Assembly (NCBI RefSeq): GCF_000382345.1
Contig: NZ_KB908091.1
Location: 1 to 64,000 of the forward strand
Source: Massilia niastensis DSM 21313
GTDB taxonomy: Bacteria; Pseudomonadota; Gammaproteobacteria; Burkholderiales; Burkholderiaceae_D
Direction: 5' to 3'
DNA length: 64,000 nt
Positions 1 through 13,664 of this stretch are shown in pieces (position 1 is the stretch's first letter; every line of letters begins with the position of its first letter). The position numbers were made by a program, and so were the translations under genes. Below the pieces are notes generated by a model. It did no database searches. It saw only the letters and a list, made by a program, of their open reading frames with translations, and was not told the origin of the DNA.

Positions 1-94
1 CAACCCGATCGCGATGGAAGAAGGCCTGCGTTTCGCAATCCGTGAAGGCGGCCGTACCGTCGGCGCCGGCGTGGTTGCCAAGATCATCGCCTAA
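1..94 (+). CDS. tuf: Elongation factor Tu, C-terminal end (partial)
   Basis: Only the last 30 codons are in the window, ending with TAA at 92-94 followed at once by TAG. The peptide ends [14 protein letters not shown], the very conserved C-terminus of EF-Tu domain III. EF-Tu delivers aminoacyl-tRNA to the ribosome. Its place before tRNA-Trp and secE is the usual betaproteobacterial order for one of the tuf copies. The 5' part lies outside the window. Confidence 0.96.
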
Positions 95-145
95 TAGCGC
101 TTGATCTGGGGGGGGGCGGAAAGCTTCCGTTTCCCTCAAAAAACG

Positions 146-175
146 TTCCCATCAATCGCGCGATTGGTGTAGAAT
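146..175 (+). promoter_or_regulatory. Possible sigma-70 promoter for tRNA-Trp/secE
   Basis: A -10-like TAGAAT at 170-175 lies 26 bases before the tRNA. A weak -35-like TTCCCA at 146-151 sits 18 bases upstream of it. Five of six -10 bases match consensus but only four of six in the -35, so this is tentative. A weak hairpin (CGGAA/TTCCG, 117-129) after tuf lies just upstream. Confidence 0.4.
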
Positions 176-200
176 GTTGGATTCAGTTTGAAGTCTTCGT

Positions 201-276
201 AGGGGCGTAGCTCAATTGGCAGAGCGTCGGTCTCCAAAACCGAAGGTTGGGGGTTCGATGCCCTCCGCCCCTGCCA
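201..276 (+). tRNA. trnW: tRNA-Trp (anticodon CCA)
   Basis: A 76-base cloverleaf: acceptor arms AGGGGCG (201-207) and CGCCCCT (266-272), discriminator G, and an encoded CCA at 274-276. The anticodon stem TCGGT/ACCGA encloses the loop CTCCAAA with anticodon CCA at 234-236, read as Trp. The T arm contains TTCGATG. It lies between tuf and secE, as in many beta- and gammaproteobacteria, and is probably co-transcribed with secE. Confidence 0.97.
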
Positions 277-312
277 CCGAATTTCTGGTGTCAGGCACCG
301 AAAGTAAAAAGT

Positions 313-699
313 ATGTCGAACCAATCCGTGCAAACTGTCAGCACCTCGAATGACAAGTTCAAGGTCGCGCTGGCGGTGGTTGCCGCGATTGCAGGCGTTG
401 TCGGGTTCTTTTACCTGAAAGGCCAAAACAAACCAGCCTTGGTCGCCGCAGGCGCACTCGTGGCTGGTTTAGTTTTTGCTGTCCTGCTTTTGTGGACTTC
501 CACGACCGGCCGTGAATTCCTGAGCTTCGCCAAGGAGTCGGTGCGTGAGACCAAGAAGGTTGTTTGGCCGACCCGTCGGGAAGCCACCCAGATCACCGGC
601 ATCGTTTTTGCCTTCGTGGTCGTGATGGCGATTTTCCTGTGGGGCACGGATAAGATTCTCGAATTCCTGTTGTACGACGCTATCCTGGGTTGGAAATAA
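313..699 (+). CDS. secE: Preprotein translocase subunit SecE
   Basis: 128 residues. SecE clamps the SecY channel in the inner membrane and is needed for Sec export. Two hydrophobic helices lie near residues 17-35 and 40-58. The conserved cytoplasmic segment [19 protein letters not shown] is followed by a third helix near 95-120, the three-helix form of beta/gamma SecE. The ATG at 313 is preferred; an open frame reaching back to 247 would run into the tRNA and is not credible. nusG begins 2 bases after the stop, the usual secE-nusG pairing. Confidence 0.96.
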   Translation: MSNQSVQTVSTSNDKFKVALAVVAAIAGVVGFFYLKGQNKPALVAAGALVAGLVFAVLLLWTSTTGREFLSFAKESVRETKKVVWPTRREATQITGIVFAFVVVMAIFLWGTDKILEFLLYDAILGWK

Positions 700-701
700 A
701 C

Positions 702-1313
702 ATGAGCGAAAACGTGCAAGATAACGTGCCGGGCGATGTCCCGGCACAAGACGCTGGTGCGCCGCTGAGTGTCCCGGTGAGCAACAAGCGCTGGTACGTC
801 GTACACGTCTACTCCGGTATGGAAAAGAGCGTGATGCGGGCACTGACCGAGCGCATCGATCGCGCCGGCATGCAAGAACAGTTCGGCCGCATCCTGGTGC
901 CGACCGAGGAAGTCGTCGAAATGCGCAACGGCTCGAAAGCCGTTTCCGAGCGCCGCTTCTTCCCTGGCTACGTCCTGGTCGAGATGGAAATGACCGACGA
1001 GACCTGGCACCTGGTCAAGAACACCAGCAAGGTTACCGGCTTCATCGGCGGCAAATCGAACAAGCCGACTCCCATCCCGGCGCGCGAGATCGACAAGATC
1101 ATGCAGCAGGTCCAGGAAGGCGTCGAAAAGCCGCGGCCGAAAGTGCTGTACGAAGTGGGCGAGCAGGTGCGCATCAAGGAAGGCCCGTTCACCGACTTCA
1201 ACGGCAACGTCGAGGAAGTCAACTACGAAAAATCGAAGGTGCGTGTTTCTGTCACCATCTTCGGCCGCGCAACTCCGGTGGAACTGGAGTTCGGGCAAGT
1301 AGAGAAAGTCTAA
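702..1313 (+). CDS. nusG: Transcription termination/antitermination protein NusG
   Basis: 203 residues. NusG binds RNA polymerase and couples it to Rho or to the ribosome. The N-terminal NGN domain ([16 protein letters not shown], then [12 protein letters not shown]) is followed by a C-terminal KOW domain ([22 protein letters not shown]). The ATG at 702 was chosen over an in-frame TTG at 690 inside secE because the mature N-terminus MSENVQ begins there. Length and order are normal. Confidence 0.96.
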   Translation: MSENVQDNVPGDVPAQDAGAPLSVPVSNKRWYVVHVYSGMEKSVMRALTERIDRAGMQEQFGRILVPTEEVVEMRNGSKAVSERRFFPGYVLVEMEMTDETWHLVKNTSKVTGFIGGKSNKPTPIPAREIDKIMQQVQEGVEKPRPKVLYEVGEQVRIKEGPFTDFNGNVEEVNYEKSKVRVSVTIFGRATPVELEFGQVEKV

Positions 1314-1362
1314 AACGCCGAATCGGAGCGTCGCAGCAGCAAGGCGGAATCCGGTAAGAGGA

Positions 1363-1399
1363 GCCCCGCCAGAGTAGTAGTGGTGGGGCGCTACTACTC
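1363..1399 (+). promoter_or_regulatory. rplK leader with two competing hairpins
   Basis: In the 106-base gap between nusG and rplK, stem A pairs GCCCCGCCA (1363-1371) with TGGTGGGGC (1381-1389), with one G-U pair. Its 9-base loop GAGTAGTAG (1372-1380) is perfectly complementary to CTACTACTC (1391-1399), giving stem B. The two arms interleave with almost no spacer, so the stems should exclude each other. In other bacteria the rplK-rplA mRNA leader is where L1 represses its own operon, so a control role is plausible but unproven. The Shine-Dalgarno (1411-1414) lies just downstream. Confidence 0.55.
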
Positions 1400-1419
1400 A
1401 AGTCAAGATAGGAGCCATC

Positions 1420-1851
1420 ATGGCCAAGAAAATCATTGGCTTTATCAAGCTGCAAGTGGCAGCTGGTAAGGCAAACCCCTCCCCACCGATCGGCCCAGCA
1501 CTGGGTCAGCGCGGCCTGAACATCATGGAATTCTGCAAGGCGTTCAACGCCCAGACCCAGGGTTTCGAGCCGGGCATGCCGATTCCGGTCGTGATCACCG
1601 CGTTCGCCGACAAGTCCTTCACCTTCGTGATGAAGACCCCGCCGGCAACCTACCTGATCAAGAAAGCCGCTGGCATCACCAAAGGTTCGCCGAAGCCACA
1701 CACCGACAAGGTTGGCACGCTGACCCGTGCCCAGGCTGAAGAAATCGCAAAAACCAAGCAGCCGGACCTGACCGCCGCCGACATGGACGCCGCAGTGCGT
1801 ATCATCGCTGGCTCGGCACGTTCGATGGGCATCACGGTGGAGGGTGTGTAA
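1420..1851 (+). CDS. rplK: 50S ribosomal protein L11
   Basis: 143 residues, the normal length. L11 forms the stalk base and the GTPase-associated centre on 23S rRNA. The N-terminal signature [27 protein letters not shown] and the C-terminal RNA-binding domain ending [11 protein letters not shown] are present. The SD is GGAG at 1411-1414. The stop overlaps the start of rplA by one base (TAATG), implying translational coupling. Confidence 0.98.
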   Translation: MAKKIIGFIKLQVAAGKANPSPPIGPALGQRGLNIMEFCKAFNAQTQGFEPGMPIPVVITAFADKSFTFVMKTPPATYLIKKAAGITKGSPKPHTDKVGTLTRAQAEEIAKTKQPDLTAADMDAAVRIIAGSARSMGITVEGV

Positions 1852-2549
1852 TGGCTAAGCTGTCCAAGCGCGTCAAAGAAATGAAAGCGAAAGTCGACCG
1901 TAACAAGGTGTACGAGTTCGGCAACGCTGTTGCAATCGTCAAGGAATTCGCTACCGCCAAGTTCAACGAGTCGATCGATGTCGCCGTCCAACTGGGCGTG
2001 GATCCGAAGAAGTCGGACCAGGTCGTCCGCGGCTCCGTCGTGCTGCCTGCTGGCACCGGCAAGACCGTGCGCGTCGCCGTGTTCGCTTCGGGCGAGAAGG
2101 CTGAAGCTGCCAAGGCAGCCGGCGCCGACATCGTCGGTATGGAAGACCTGGCAGAGCGCGTCAAAGCTGGCGACATGCCGTTCGACATCGTCATCGCTTC
2201 GCCGGATACCATGCGTATCGTCGGTACCCTGGGCCAGATCCTGGGCCCGCGCGGCCTGATGCCGAACCCGAAGGTCGGCACCGTGACCCCGGACGTCGCC
2301 AACGCGGTCAAGAACGCCAAGGCAGGTCAGGTCCAGTACCGTACCGACAAGGCTGGTATCGTCCACGCTACCATCGGCCGCAAGTCGTTCTCGGACGAAC
2401 AGCTGAAGACCAACCTGGCTGCGCTGATCGAAGCCCTGAACAAGGCCAAGCCGGCCACCTCGAAGGGCGTGTACCTGCGCAAGGTCGCGATCTCGTCGAC
2501 CATGGGCGCTGGCGTCCGTGTCGACCACGCTTCGATCGCTGCTGCTTAA
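1851..2549 (+). CDS. rplA: 50S ribosomal protein L1
   Basis: 232 residues. L1 forms the mobile stalk at the E site and represses the rplKA mRNA in bacteria studied. The signatures [15 protein letters not shown] and [20 protein letters not shown] match the family. Its ATG shares one base with the rplK stop, so the two are coupled. A 274-base leader separates it from rplJ. Confidence 0.98.
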   Translation: MAKLSKRVKEMKAKVDRNKVYEFGNAVAIVKEFATAKFNESIDVAVQLGVDPKKSDQVVRGSVVLPAGTGKTVRVAVFASGEKAEAAKAAGADIVGMEDLAERVKAGDMPFDIVIASPDTMRIVGTLGQILGPRGLMPNPKVGTVTPDVANAVKNAKAGQVQYRTDKAGIVHATIGRKSFSDEQLKTNLAALIEALNKAKPATSKGVYLRKVAISSTMGAGVRVDHASIAAA

Positions 2550-2823
2550 TAGCAAAAGAATTTAGTCCCCGCAAAACAGCGCGGGGCGCATCTTTGGGCT
2601 GTCGGAGCCGAACACCGCTCCGGCAGGCAATCAAAGACCGTTGGGCCGAATGCATCAGGCAGGCAGGAGGTTAAACCTTCACCCAACGCAGATGGTGTAC
2701 CCGAACAAGTTTTGTAGTCCATGCTGCGTGAATTCATCCGCGTTAGTTTGACTTCTTAACTTCGGACGCCGTGTGTTCGAACCGATGCAGACGTTTTGTC
2801 CGCATCATTTAAGGAGATTGACC
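2550..2823 (+). promoter_or_regulatory. rplJ-rplL leader region
   Basis: 274 bases without a gene. It contains hairpins CCCCGC (2567-2572)/GCGGGG (2581-2586) and CGGAGC (2603-2608)/GCTCCG (2617-2622). Neither has a T tract, so they are not terminators. In related bacteria the mRNA leader before rplJ binds the L10-L12 complex for autoregulation; that role here is inferred from position. No clear promoter was assigned. Confidence 0.45.
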
Positions 2824-3354
2824 GTGGGTCTTAATCTGAATGACAAAAAGGCCGTCGTCGAAGAAGTTTCCGCAAAAGTAGCAACTGCGCAAACGATCGT
2901 CGTGGCTGAGTACCGTGGCATCCAGGTTAGTCACTTGACCAAGCTCCGTGCAACCGCGCGTGCCCAGGGCGTGTACCTGCGTGTTCTGAAGAACACGCTG
3001 GCGCGTCGCTCTGTCGAAGGCACGCAGTTTGCCTCGCTGGCCGATTCCATGACCGGTCCGCTGATCTATTCGATCTCGGACGATGCCGTTGCTGCAGCGA
3101 AAGTCATCAATGACTTCGCCAAAACCAACGACAAGCTGGTCGTGCGCGCTGGTAACTACGCAGGTAAGCAGCTCGACGTAGCTGGTGTTACCGCGTTGGC
3201 AAGCATCCCGTCCCGTGAAGTCCTCATCTCGCAGCTGTTGGGCGTCATGCTGGCACCGGTTTCGGGCTTTGCACGTGGTCTGGCTGCACTGGCAGCGAAA
3301 AAAGGCGAAGGTTCCGAGGCCGCTCCGGCAGCCGAAGAAACCGCTGCAGCTTAA
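2824..3354 (+). CDS. rplJ: 50S ribosomal protein L10
   Basis: 176 residues starting at GTG. L10 anchors the L7/L12 dimers to the ribosome. The N-terminus [20 protein letters not shown] and the segment [17 protein letters not shown] are typical. The GTG was chosen because AGGAG (2812-2816) lies 7 bases before it; the longer reading frame from 2773 has no SD. The Ala/Glu-rich C-terminal tail is normal. It is followed by two stops (TAATAG) and rplL. Confidence 0.96.
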   Translation: MGLNLNDKKAVVEEVSAKVATAQTIVVAEYRGIQVSHLTKLRATARAQGVYLRVLKNTLARRSVEGTQFASLADSMTGPLIYSISDDAVAAAKVINDFAKTNDKLVVRAGNYAGKQLDVAGVTALASIPSREVLISQLLGVMLAPVSGFARGLAALAAKKGEGSEAAPAAEETAAA

Positions 3355-3412
3355 TAGCGCAGCCTTTTTTCTCAAGTACTAACCTACACACACAACAAAT
3401 CTGGAGTTTCAA

Positions 3413-3787
3413 ATGGCAATTAGCAAAGACGATATCCTGAACGCAGTGAGCGAAATGTCCGTCATGGACCTGAACGAACTGGTCAAGGCCTTCGAAGAGA
3501 AGTTCGGCGTGTCGGCAGCTGCAATGGCAGCACCGGCAGCTGGCGGCGGCGCAGCTGCTGCAGCAGTCGAAGAGCAGACCGAGTTCAACCTGGTCCTGTC
3601 GGAAGTCGGCGCGAACAAGGTCGGCGTCATCAAGGCAGTCCGTGAAATCACCGGTCTGGGCCTGAAAGAAGCCAAGGACGTGGTCGACGGCGCACCGAAG
3701 GTCGTGAAAGAAGCCCTGCCGAAAGCAGACGCTGAAGCCGGCAAGAAGAAGCTGGAAGACGCTGGCGCCAAGGCCGAGCTGAAGTAA
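3413..3787 (+). CDS. rplL: 50S ribosomal protein L7/L12
   Basis: 124 residues. This is the multi-copy stalk protein that recruits translation factors. The N-terminal dimerisation helix ([21 protein letters not shown]), an Ala/Gly hinge (residues about 38-52), and the globular domain with [20 protein letters not shown] and VEGAP-like [10 protein letters not shown] are present. The SD is CTGGAG at 3401-3406. Adjacent to rplJ, as always. Confidence 0.98.
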   Translation: MAISKDDILNAVSEMSVMDLNELVKAFEEKFGVSAAAMAAPAAGGGAAAAAVEEQTEFNLVLSEVGANKVGVIKAVREITGLGLKEAKDVVDGAPKVVKEALPKADAEAGKKKLEDAGAKAELK

Positions 3788-3798
3788 TACATATGCAT

Positions 3799-3817
3799 TG
3801 GGCGCCCCTGGCGCCCA
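3799..3817 (+). promoter_or_regulatory. rplL-rpoB intercistronic hairpin
   Basis: A perfect 8-bp stem TGGGCGCC/GGCGCCCA with a CCT loop, 12 bases after the rplL stop, in a 279-base gap before rpoB. No T run follows, so it is not a simple terminator. In E. coli the same gap holds a partial attenuator and an RNase III site, so a role in setting the rplL:rpoB ratio is a reasonable guess. The rest of the gap (3818-4055) shows nothing else I can name. Confidence 0.45.
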
Positions 3818-4066
3818 GCGCCGGAGTCAAAGCTTGCAGAACCTGTCGGAAGGCGGGGGATGCGGCTTTGGCTCTTTTGTCGTCCCTGCGACAAACGTTT
3901 GCATCAACCGGTAGTACCCGCAACAAGCAGTGCAGCAGCATCGTATCACAGCAGTTCGGTTCCTTTTCACCTGGCGCGAAAGTTCGAGACTTCAGGCCTT
4001 GCGTGTGGTGGCTCTGCCACTGGCAATCCCTGAATTCTCATCCTTTCTGTCACTCACGGAGTGTCC

Positions 4067-8176
<4,110 letters not shown>

Positions 8177-8193
8177 GTATCACGCCGGCATAA

Positions 8194-8226
8194 CCCGCCA
8201 TCCCCGCGTGAGCGCGGATGGCGGGG
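8194..8226 (+). promoter_or_regulatory. rpoB-rpoC intercistronic hairpin
   Basis: CCCGCCATCC plus CGCG pairs with CGCG plus GATGGCGGG over 8194-8223, nearly perfect with a small bulge. An alternative stem ATCCCCGC (8200-8207)/GCGGGGAT (8221-8228) uses overlapping bases, so only one can form. There is no T tract, so transcription should read into rpoC. It may be a processing or stability element. Confidence 0.45.
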
Positions 8227-8260
8227 ATGTAACAAAGAATTCAATCACCTGGAGTGATCA

Positions 8261-11200
8261 ATGAAAGCACTGCTCGATCTATTCAAGCAAGTTCAGCAAA
8301 ACGAGAGCTTCGACGCCATCAAGATTGGCCTGGCGTCGCCCGAGAAAATCCGTTCGTGGTCCTACGGCGAAGTCAAGAAGCCGGAAACCATCAACTACCG
8401 TACGTTCAAGCCTGAGCGCGATGGCCTGTTCTGCGCCAAGATCTTTGGTCCGATCAAGGACTACGAATGCCTGTGCGGCAAATACAAGCGCCTGAAGCAC
8501 CGCGGCGTAATCTGCGAGAAGTGCGGCGTCGAAGTGACGCTGGCCAAGGTGCGTCGCGAGCGCATGGGCCACATCGAACTGGCTTCGCCGGTCGCGCACA
8601 TCTGGTTCCTGAAGTCGCTGCCGTCGCGCCTGGGCATGGTCCTGGACATGACCCTGCGCGATATCGAACGCGTGCTGTACTTCGAAGCATACGTCGTGAC
8701 CGATCCTGGCATGACCCCGCTGAAGAAGTGTCAGATCATGTCGGAAGACGACTACGCCGCCAAGTACGAAGAGTACGGCGACGACTTCACCGCATTCATG
8801 GGCGCCGAAGGCATCCGTGAACTGCTGCGCTCGATCGACATCCACCGCGATGCCGAAGCGCTGCGCGTCGAGCTGAAGGAATCGAAGTCCGAAGCGAAGA
8901 TCAAGAAGTACGCCAAGCGCCTGAAGGTGCTCGAGGCGTTCCAGCGCTCGGGCATCAAGCCCGACTGGATGATCATGGAAGTGCTCCCGGTCCTGCCGCC
9001 GGAGCTGCGTCCGCTCGTCCCGCTGGATGGCGGCCGTTTCGCCACCTCGGACCTGAACGACCTGTATCGCCGCGTCATCAACCGTAATAACCGCCTGAAG
9101 CGCCTGATGGAACTGCGCGCTCCGGAAATCATTACGCGTAACGAAAAGCGCATGCTGCAGGAAGCGGTCGACTCGCTGCTGGACAACGGCCGTCGCGGCA
9201 AAGCGATGACCGGCGCCAACAAGCGTCCGCTGAAGTCGCTGGCTGAAATGATCAAGGGTAAGGGCGGCCGTTTCCGTCAAAACCTGCTGGGCAAGCGCGT
9301 CGACTACTCGGGCCGTTCGGTCATCGTGGTCGGTCCGCAGCTGAAACTGCACCAGTGCGGCCTGCCGAAGCTGATGGCCCTGGAACTGTTCAAGCCCTTC
9401 ATCTTCAACAAGCTGGAACTGATGGGTCTCGCGACCACCATCAAGGCCGCCAAGAAGCTGGTCGAAGTGCAGGAACCGGTGGTCTGGGACATCCTGGAAG
9501 AGGTCATCAAGGAACACCCGGTCATGCTGAACCGTGCGCCGACCCTGCACCGTCTCGGTATCCAGGCGTTCGAGCCGGTCCTGATCGAAGGCAAGGCAAT
9601 CCAGCTGCACCCGCTGGTCTGCGCGGCGTTCAACGCCGACTTCGACGGTGACCAGATGGCGGTCCACGTGCCGCTGTCGATCGAAGCGCAGATGGAAGCG
9701 CGCACCCTGATGCTGGCGTCGAACAACATCCTGTTCCCGTCGAACGGCGAACCGTCGATCGTGCCGTCCCAGGATATCGTGCTGGGTCTGTACTACGCGT
9801 CGCGCGAGGCGATCAACGCCAAGGGCGAAGGCATGATGTTCCCGGACGTGTCGGAAGTGATCCGCGCGTACGACAACAAGGAAGTCGAGCTGGCGACCCG
9901 CATCACCGTGCGTATCGTCGAGTTCCCGAAGAACGCCAATGGCGAATTCGAGCAGACCCTGACCCGCTACGAGACCACCGTCGGCCGTGCGATCCTGTCG
10001 GAGATCCTGCCGAAGGGCCTGCCGTTCTCGGTGCTGAACCGCGCGCTGAAGAAGAAGGAAATCTCGAAGCTGATCAACACGTCGTTCCGCAAGTGCGGCC
10101 TGCGTGCGACCGTCGTCTTCGCGGACAAGCTGATGCAGTCGGGCTTCCGCCTGGCGACCCGCGCCGGTATCTCGATCGCCGTGGACGACATGCTGATCCC
10201 GGACATCAAGAAGACCATGATCGCGACCGCCGAAGCGGAAGTGAAGCAGATCGAGCAGCAGTACTCCTCGGGTCTGGTCACCGCCGGCGAGCGTTACAAC
10301 AAGGTCGTCGACATCTGGGGCAAGACCTCGGATGAAGTCGGCAAGGCGATGATGGACCAGCTGAAAGTGGAGCCGGTCATCAAGCGTGACGGCACCGAAG
10401 GCACCCAGGAATCGTTCAACGCGATTTACATGATGGCCGACTCGGGCGCCCGTGGTTCGGCAGCCCAGATTCGCCAGCTGGCGGGTATGCGCGGCCTGAT
10501 GGCGAAACCGGACGGCTCGATCATCGAGACGCCGATTACGGCGAACTTCCGCGAAGGCCTGAACGTGTTGCAGTACTTCATTTCGACGCACGGCGCCCGT
10601 AAGGGTCTGGCCGACACCGCGCTGAAGACCGCGAACTCGGGTTACCTGACCCGCCGCCTGGTCGACGTGACCCAGGACCTGGTGGTGATCGAGGACGATT
10701 GCGGCACCAGCAACGGCACGCTGATGAAGGCGATGGTCGAAGGCGGTGAAGTCATCGAAGCGCTGCGCGACCGTATCCTCGGCCGCGTGACGGGCACCGA
10801 TGTCGTCAATCCGGAAACCCAGGAAACCCTGTACGAAGCCGGCACGCTGCTGGACGAAGACATGGTCGAAGAGATCGAACGCGTCGGCATCGACGAAGTG
10901 AAGGTCCGCACCCCGCTGAACTGCGACACCCGCTACGGCCTGTGCGCCAAGTGCTACGGCCGCGACCTGGGCCGCGGCATGCTGGTGAACGCCGGTGAAG
11001 CAGTCGGTGTGGTGGCAGCGCAGTCGATCGGTGAGCCGGGTACCCAGCTGACCATGCGTACCTTCCACATCGGTGGTGCGGCATCGCGTGCAGCAGTGGC
11101 CTCGTCGGTGGAAGCCAAGTCGAATGGCACGGTCCGCTTCACCGCGACCATGCGTTACGTGACCAACGGCAAGGGAGCCCAGATCGTCATTTCGCGTTCG

Positions 11201-12505
11201 GGCGAAGTGCTGATCACGGACGACCACGGCCGCGAGCGCGAGCGTCACAAGGTGCCGTACGGCGCGACCCTGAACGTCAAGGACGGCATGGTCGTGAAGG
11301 CCGGTATCGCGCTGGCGACCTGGGATCCGCTGACCCGTCCGATCATCACCGAGTACGGTGGCACGATCAAGTTCGAAAACGTGGAAGAGGGCGTCACCGT
11401 CGCTCGCCAGGTGGACGAAGTGACCGGCCTGTCGACCCTGGTGGCGATCGATCCGAAGCGTCGTGGTTCGGGCAAGGTGCTGCGTCCGCAGGTCAAGCTG
11501 CTGAACGAAGAAGGCCAGGAAGTGAAGATCGCCGGCACCGAGCACGCCGTGACGATCGGCTTCCAGGTCGGCGCGCTGATCATGGTGAAAGACGGCCAGC
11601 AAGTGTCGGTGGGTGAAGTGCTTGCACGTATCCCGACCGAATCGCAGAAGACCCGTGACATTACCGGTGGTCTGCCGCGCGTTGCCGAACTGTTCGAAGC
11701 ACGTTCGCCGAAGGATGCGGGCATGCTGGCCGAGGTGACCGGTACCGTTGCGTTCGGTAAGGAAACCAAGGGCAAGCAGCGTCTGGAAATCACGGACATG
11801 GACGGCAACAAGCACGAGTTCCTGATTACCAAGGACAAGCAAGTGCTGGTGCACGACGGCCAGGTGGTGAACAAGGGCGAGATGATCGTCGACGGTCCGG
11901 CCGATCCGCAGGACATCCTGCGCCTGCTGGGTATCGAAGCGCTGGCCCGCTACATCGTGGACGAAGTCCAGGACGTGTACCGTCTGCAGGGCGTGAAGAT
12001 CAACGACAAGCACATCGAGGTGATCGTTCGCCAGATGCTGCGTCGTGTCCAGATCGTCGAAGCCGGCGACACCGACTACATCGTCGGCGAGCAGGTGGAG
12101 CGTTCGGAACTGCTGGAAGAAAACGACCGCATGAACGCAGCGGCCAAGCTGCCGGCACAGTACGAAAACGTGCTGCTGGGTATTACCAAGGCATCGCTGT
12201 CGACCGACTCGTTCATCTCGGCGGCATCGTTCCAGGAAACCACCCGCGTGCTGACCGAAGCCGCGATCATGGGCAAGCGCGACGGTCTGCGCGGCCTGAA
12301 GGAAAACGTGATCGTCGGCCGCCTGATCCCGGGCGGTACCGGTCTGGCATTCCACCGCGCCCGCAAAGAGAAGGAAGTGTGGGAAGCGGAAGAGCGCCAG
12401 GCGCTGCTGCAGCAGGAGAAGGCCAACATGGCTGCCGAACTGCAGGCGATGGAAGACCAGCAGGTTGCTCAGGCCCAGGCCGAGCACCATGGCGACAACG
12501 AGTAA
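8261..12505 (+). CDS. rpoC: DNA-directed RNA polymerase subunit beta'
   Basis: 1414 residues. This is the beta' subunit carrying the catalytic Mg site. The N-terminal zinc ribbon [20 protein letters not shown] (near residue 70) is intact. The invariant NADFDGD that binds catalytic Mg is near residue 460, and the bridge helix/trigger loop segment [20 protein letters not shown] follows. The second zinc site [15 protein letters not shown] is also present. SD GGAG (8251-8254) lies 6 bases from ATG. It ends the operon; the rpsL-rpsG-fusA genes often found next are absent here. Confidence 0.98.
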   Translation: MKALLDLFKQVQQNESFDAIKIGLASPEKIRSWSYGEVKKPETINYRTFKPERDGLFCAKIFGPIKDYECLCGKYKRLKHRGVICEKCGVEVTLAKVRRERMGHIELASPVAHIWFLKSLPSRLGMVLDMTLRDIERVLYFEAYVVTDPGMTPLKKCQIMSEDDYAAKYEEYGDDFTAFMGAEGIRELLRSIDIHRDAEALRVELKESKSEAKIKKYAKRLKVLEAFQRSGIKPDWMIMEVLPVLPPELRPLVPLDGGRFATSDLNDLYRRVINRNNRLKRLMELRAPEIITRNEKRMLQEAVDSLLDNGRRGKAMTGANKRPLKSLAEMIKGKGGRFRQNLLGKRVDYSGRSVIVVGPQLKLHQCGLPKLMALELFKPFIFNKLELMGLATTIKAAKKLVEVQEPVVWDILEEVIKEHPVMLNRAPTLHRLGIQAFEPVLIEGKAIQLHPLVCAAFNADFDGDQMAVHVPLSIEAQMEARTLMLASNNILFPSNGEPSIVPSQDIVLGLYYASREAINAKGEGMMFPDVSEVIRAYDNKEVELATRITVRIVEFPKNANGEFEQTLTRYETTVGRAILSEILPKGLPFSVLNRALKKKEISKLINTSFRKCGLRATVVFADKLMQSGFRLATRAGISIAVDDMLIPDIKKTMIATAEAEVKQIEQQYSSGLVTAGERYNKVVDIWGKTSDEVGKAMMDQLKVEPVIKRDGTEGTQESFNAIYMMADSGARGSAAQIRQLAGMRGLMAKPDGSIIETPITANFREGLNVLQYFISTHGARKGLADTALKTANSGYLTRRLVDVTQDLVVIEDDCGTSNGTLMKAMVEGGEVIEALRDRILGRVTGTDVVNPETQETLYEAGTLLDEDMVEEIERVGIDEVKVRTPLNCDTRYGLCAKCYGRDLGRGMLVNAGEAVGVVAAQSIGEPGTQLTMRTFHIGGAASRAAVASSVEAKSNGTVRFTATMRYVTNGKGAQIVISRSGEVLITDDHGRERERHKVPYGATLNVKDGMVVKAGIALATWDPLTRPIITEYGGTIKFENVEEGVTVARQVDEVTGLSTLVAIDPKRRGSGKVLRPQVKLLNEEGQEVKIAGTEHAVTIGFQVGALIMVKDGQQVSVGEVLARIPTESQKTRDITGGLPRVAELFEARSPKDAGMLAEVTGTVAFGKETKGKQRLEITDMDGNKHEFLITKDKQVLVHDGQVVNKGEMIVDGPADPQDILRLLGIEALARYIVDEVQDVYRLQGVKINDKHIEVIVRQMLRRVQIVEAGDTDYIVGEQVERSELLEENDRMNAAAKLPAQYENVLLGITKASLSTDSFISAASFQETTRVLTEAAIMGKRDGLRGLKENVIVGRLIPGGTGLAFHRARKEKEVWEAEERQALLQQEKANMAAELQAMEDQQVAQAQAEHHGDNE

Positions 12506-12523
12506 TTCGGTTAGTTGCTAGCG

Positions 12524-12554
12524 AAAACGGCACCCCTCGGGGTGCCGTTTTTTT
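12524..12554 (+). terminator. Rho-independent terminator after rpoC
   Basis: The stem CGGCACCC/GGGTGCCG around a CTCG tetraloop is flanked by AAAA upstream and seven T downstream (12548-12554), 19 bases after the rpoC stop. The flanking A run makes it usable in both directions, so it may also end the minus-strand gene stopping at 12610. Confidence 0.93.
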
Positions 12555-12609
12555 ATCTCTACCCGGAAGCTCTCTTGAAGAGCGTCATGCTGAGTCGTCT
12601 GAGGCAAGC

Positions 12610-12981
12610 TCAACACACGCTTCCACCGATGCTCTTGCCTGTTCGGAGATCGAAGCCGAAACTGCATGCGTATTCCCCTTCCTTGCTTCGACTACATGAC
12701 AGCTTCTGGTCATCCCGCCAGCGCATGCGTGTTCCACTGCTTTCCGTGCACGCATCGTATTTGTCAGGACCGAGTGCGTCGAAGAGCTCCTTGGCAGCTT
12801 TGCCATTGATGGAAAAAGCAATCTTCTTGTCCTGAGGTGTGGGAGCTTGGGGGGCGCCGAGTTCTCCGCCATAGATCGAGTAGGTGCCAGAGAACTTTTT
12901 GTACGGATCACTCTCATCGTCGGCGGACACGATACCAGCCACCAAAAGACAGGCGAGCAGAGCGGAAAGTGGTTTGAGCAT
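12610..12981 (-). CDS. Small exported Cys-containing protein, possible immunity/partner protein
   Basis: 123 residues; I do not recognise the family. A clear signal peptide (MLKPLSALLACLLVAGIVSA, cleavage near residue 20) is followed by a small acidic/basic domain with four Cys in the mature part (in YDACTES, KLSCSRS, YACSFGF and the last residue), enough for two disulfides. It starts 7 bases after the stop of the murein peptidase-like gene on the same strand, so the two form an operon with this gene second. Effector genes for cell-wall peptidases are commonly followed by a periplasmic immunity protein. That reading is inference; it may also be an unrelated periplasmic protein. Confidence 0.7.
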   Translation of the reverse strand: MLKPLSALLACLLVAGIVSADDESDPYKKFSGTYSIYGGELGAPQAPTPQDKKIAFSINGKAAKELFDALGPDKYDACTESSGTRMRWRDDQKLSCSRSKEGEYACSFGFDLRTGKSIGGSVC

Positions 12982-12988
12982 CTGAGAG

Positions 12989-13453
12989 CTATCCGATGAG
13001 TTCTACGTGAAAATGATGATTGTGGCCGGCGGCGCGACGAACTTGAGGAATCGCCGTGTCGTTAAATAAGACCAGACGCACCATCGCATTCTTGCTGAAG
13101 AAAGCGATGAGCTTTGCTGTTGCGACGCGGTCATAGTGAAGGTCGAGGATGTTGCACGGTAGTTCCCTTCCATCGGTCCTGATTGGCCGTATGTCGACCT
13201 CGAGCCCACGTCGATGGGAATCGTGAGGCTTGAAGCGCGTTCCGTTAGCCAGGCTGATGTTTCCGATGCCGAACCTTCTATGATCAAGCTGGCACCAGCT
13301 GGTTGCGATTACCTGAAGTAGCGAAATCATCTTTGGATGTGCATATTGCCCGCGTCCTGCCGATGGTGTCCCGTACGTGTACTATCCACCTCCTTCAAAG
13401 CGTTGGGGAAGCACAAAGTACCCGCGTTTATCCTGAGCAGGGATGTCCGTCAT
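12989..13453 (-). pseudogene. LAS-type (M15/M74-like) murein peptidase gene interrupted by TAG
   Basis: Read from ATG at 13453 (SD AAGGA in front), the frame gives 154 codons with one TAG at codon 24 (13382-13384). Without it the protein would run without a signal peptide from MTDIPAQDKRGYFVLPQRF to HNHHFHVELIG. The zinc signature of LAS metallopeptidases is present: HxxxxxxD (H80, D87 in SHRRGLEVD) and HxH (H147, H149). Downstream of the stop YTYG follows, suggesting a Tyr codon became TAG. Restart at ATG 13330 would drop the first 41 codons and has no SD. The region is visibly AT-richer than the neighbouring operon. It could be a true pseudogene, a sequencing error, or a suppressed amber. 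Confidence 0.72.
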
Positions 13454-13589
13454 GCTCGTCCTTTATCAAGCAAAAGTGATTCGATCATTCTTTACTCAAG
13501 CTCCGCTCGGCGAAATGCGGTGGCGCAAAACCTTGCGTAAGTTTCCGCTGGTGATGGCGAACATGTCCAATACCCGTCGGCAATGCCAC

Positions 13590-13602
13590 AAGCTGGCAGC
13601 TT
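13590..13602. promoter_or_regulatory. Perfect inverted repeat upstream of isochorismatase-like gene
   Basis: AAGCTG-G-CAGCTT is a perfect 13-bp dyad 62 bases before the next start codon. It could be a regulator site; no regulator gene is adjacent on that side. Elsewhere the 211-base gap 13454-13664 shows nothing recognisable. Confidence 0.3.
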
Positions 13603-13664
13603 CGATAGGACTATGAACAGTCCAGCTGTGGTAATTTGGATAATCTCTCTGGACGAGGAAGCTC

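Noticed and set aside
136..426. A minus-strand frame of 96 codons across tRNA-Trp.
   Set aside because: It overlaps the tRNA and the secE start and has no recognisable features.
3344..3369. GCTGC/GCAGC followed by TTTTTT at the end of rplJ, as a terminator.
   Set aside because: The stem is only 5 bp with a 12-base loop and lies in the coding end; termination before rplL would be contrary to the need for excess L7/L12.
12515..12835. A + strand frame after the rpoC terminator.
   Set aside because: It overlaps the terminator and the opposite-strand exported protein, which has a clear signal peptide.
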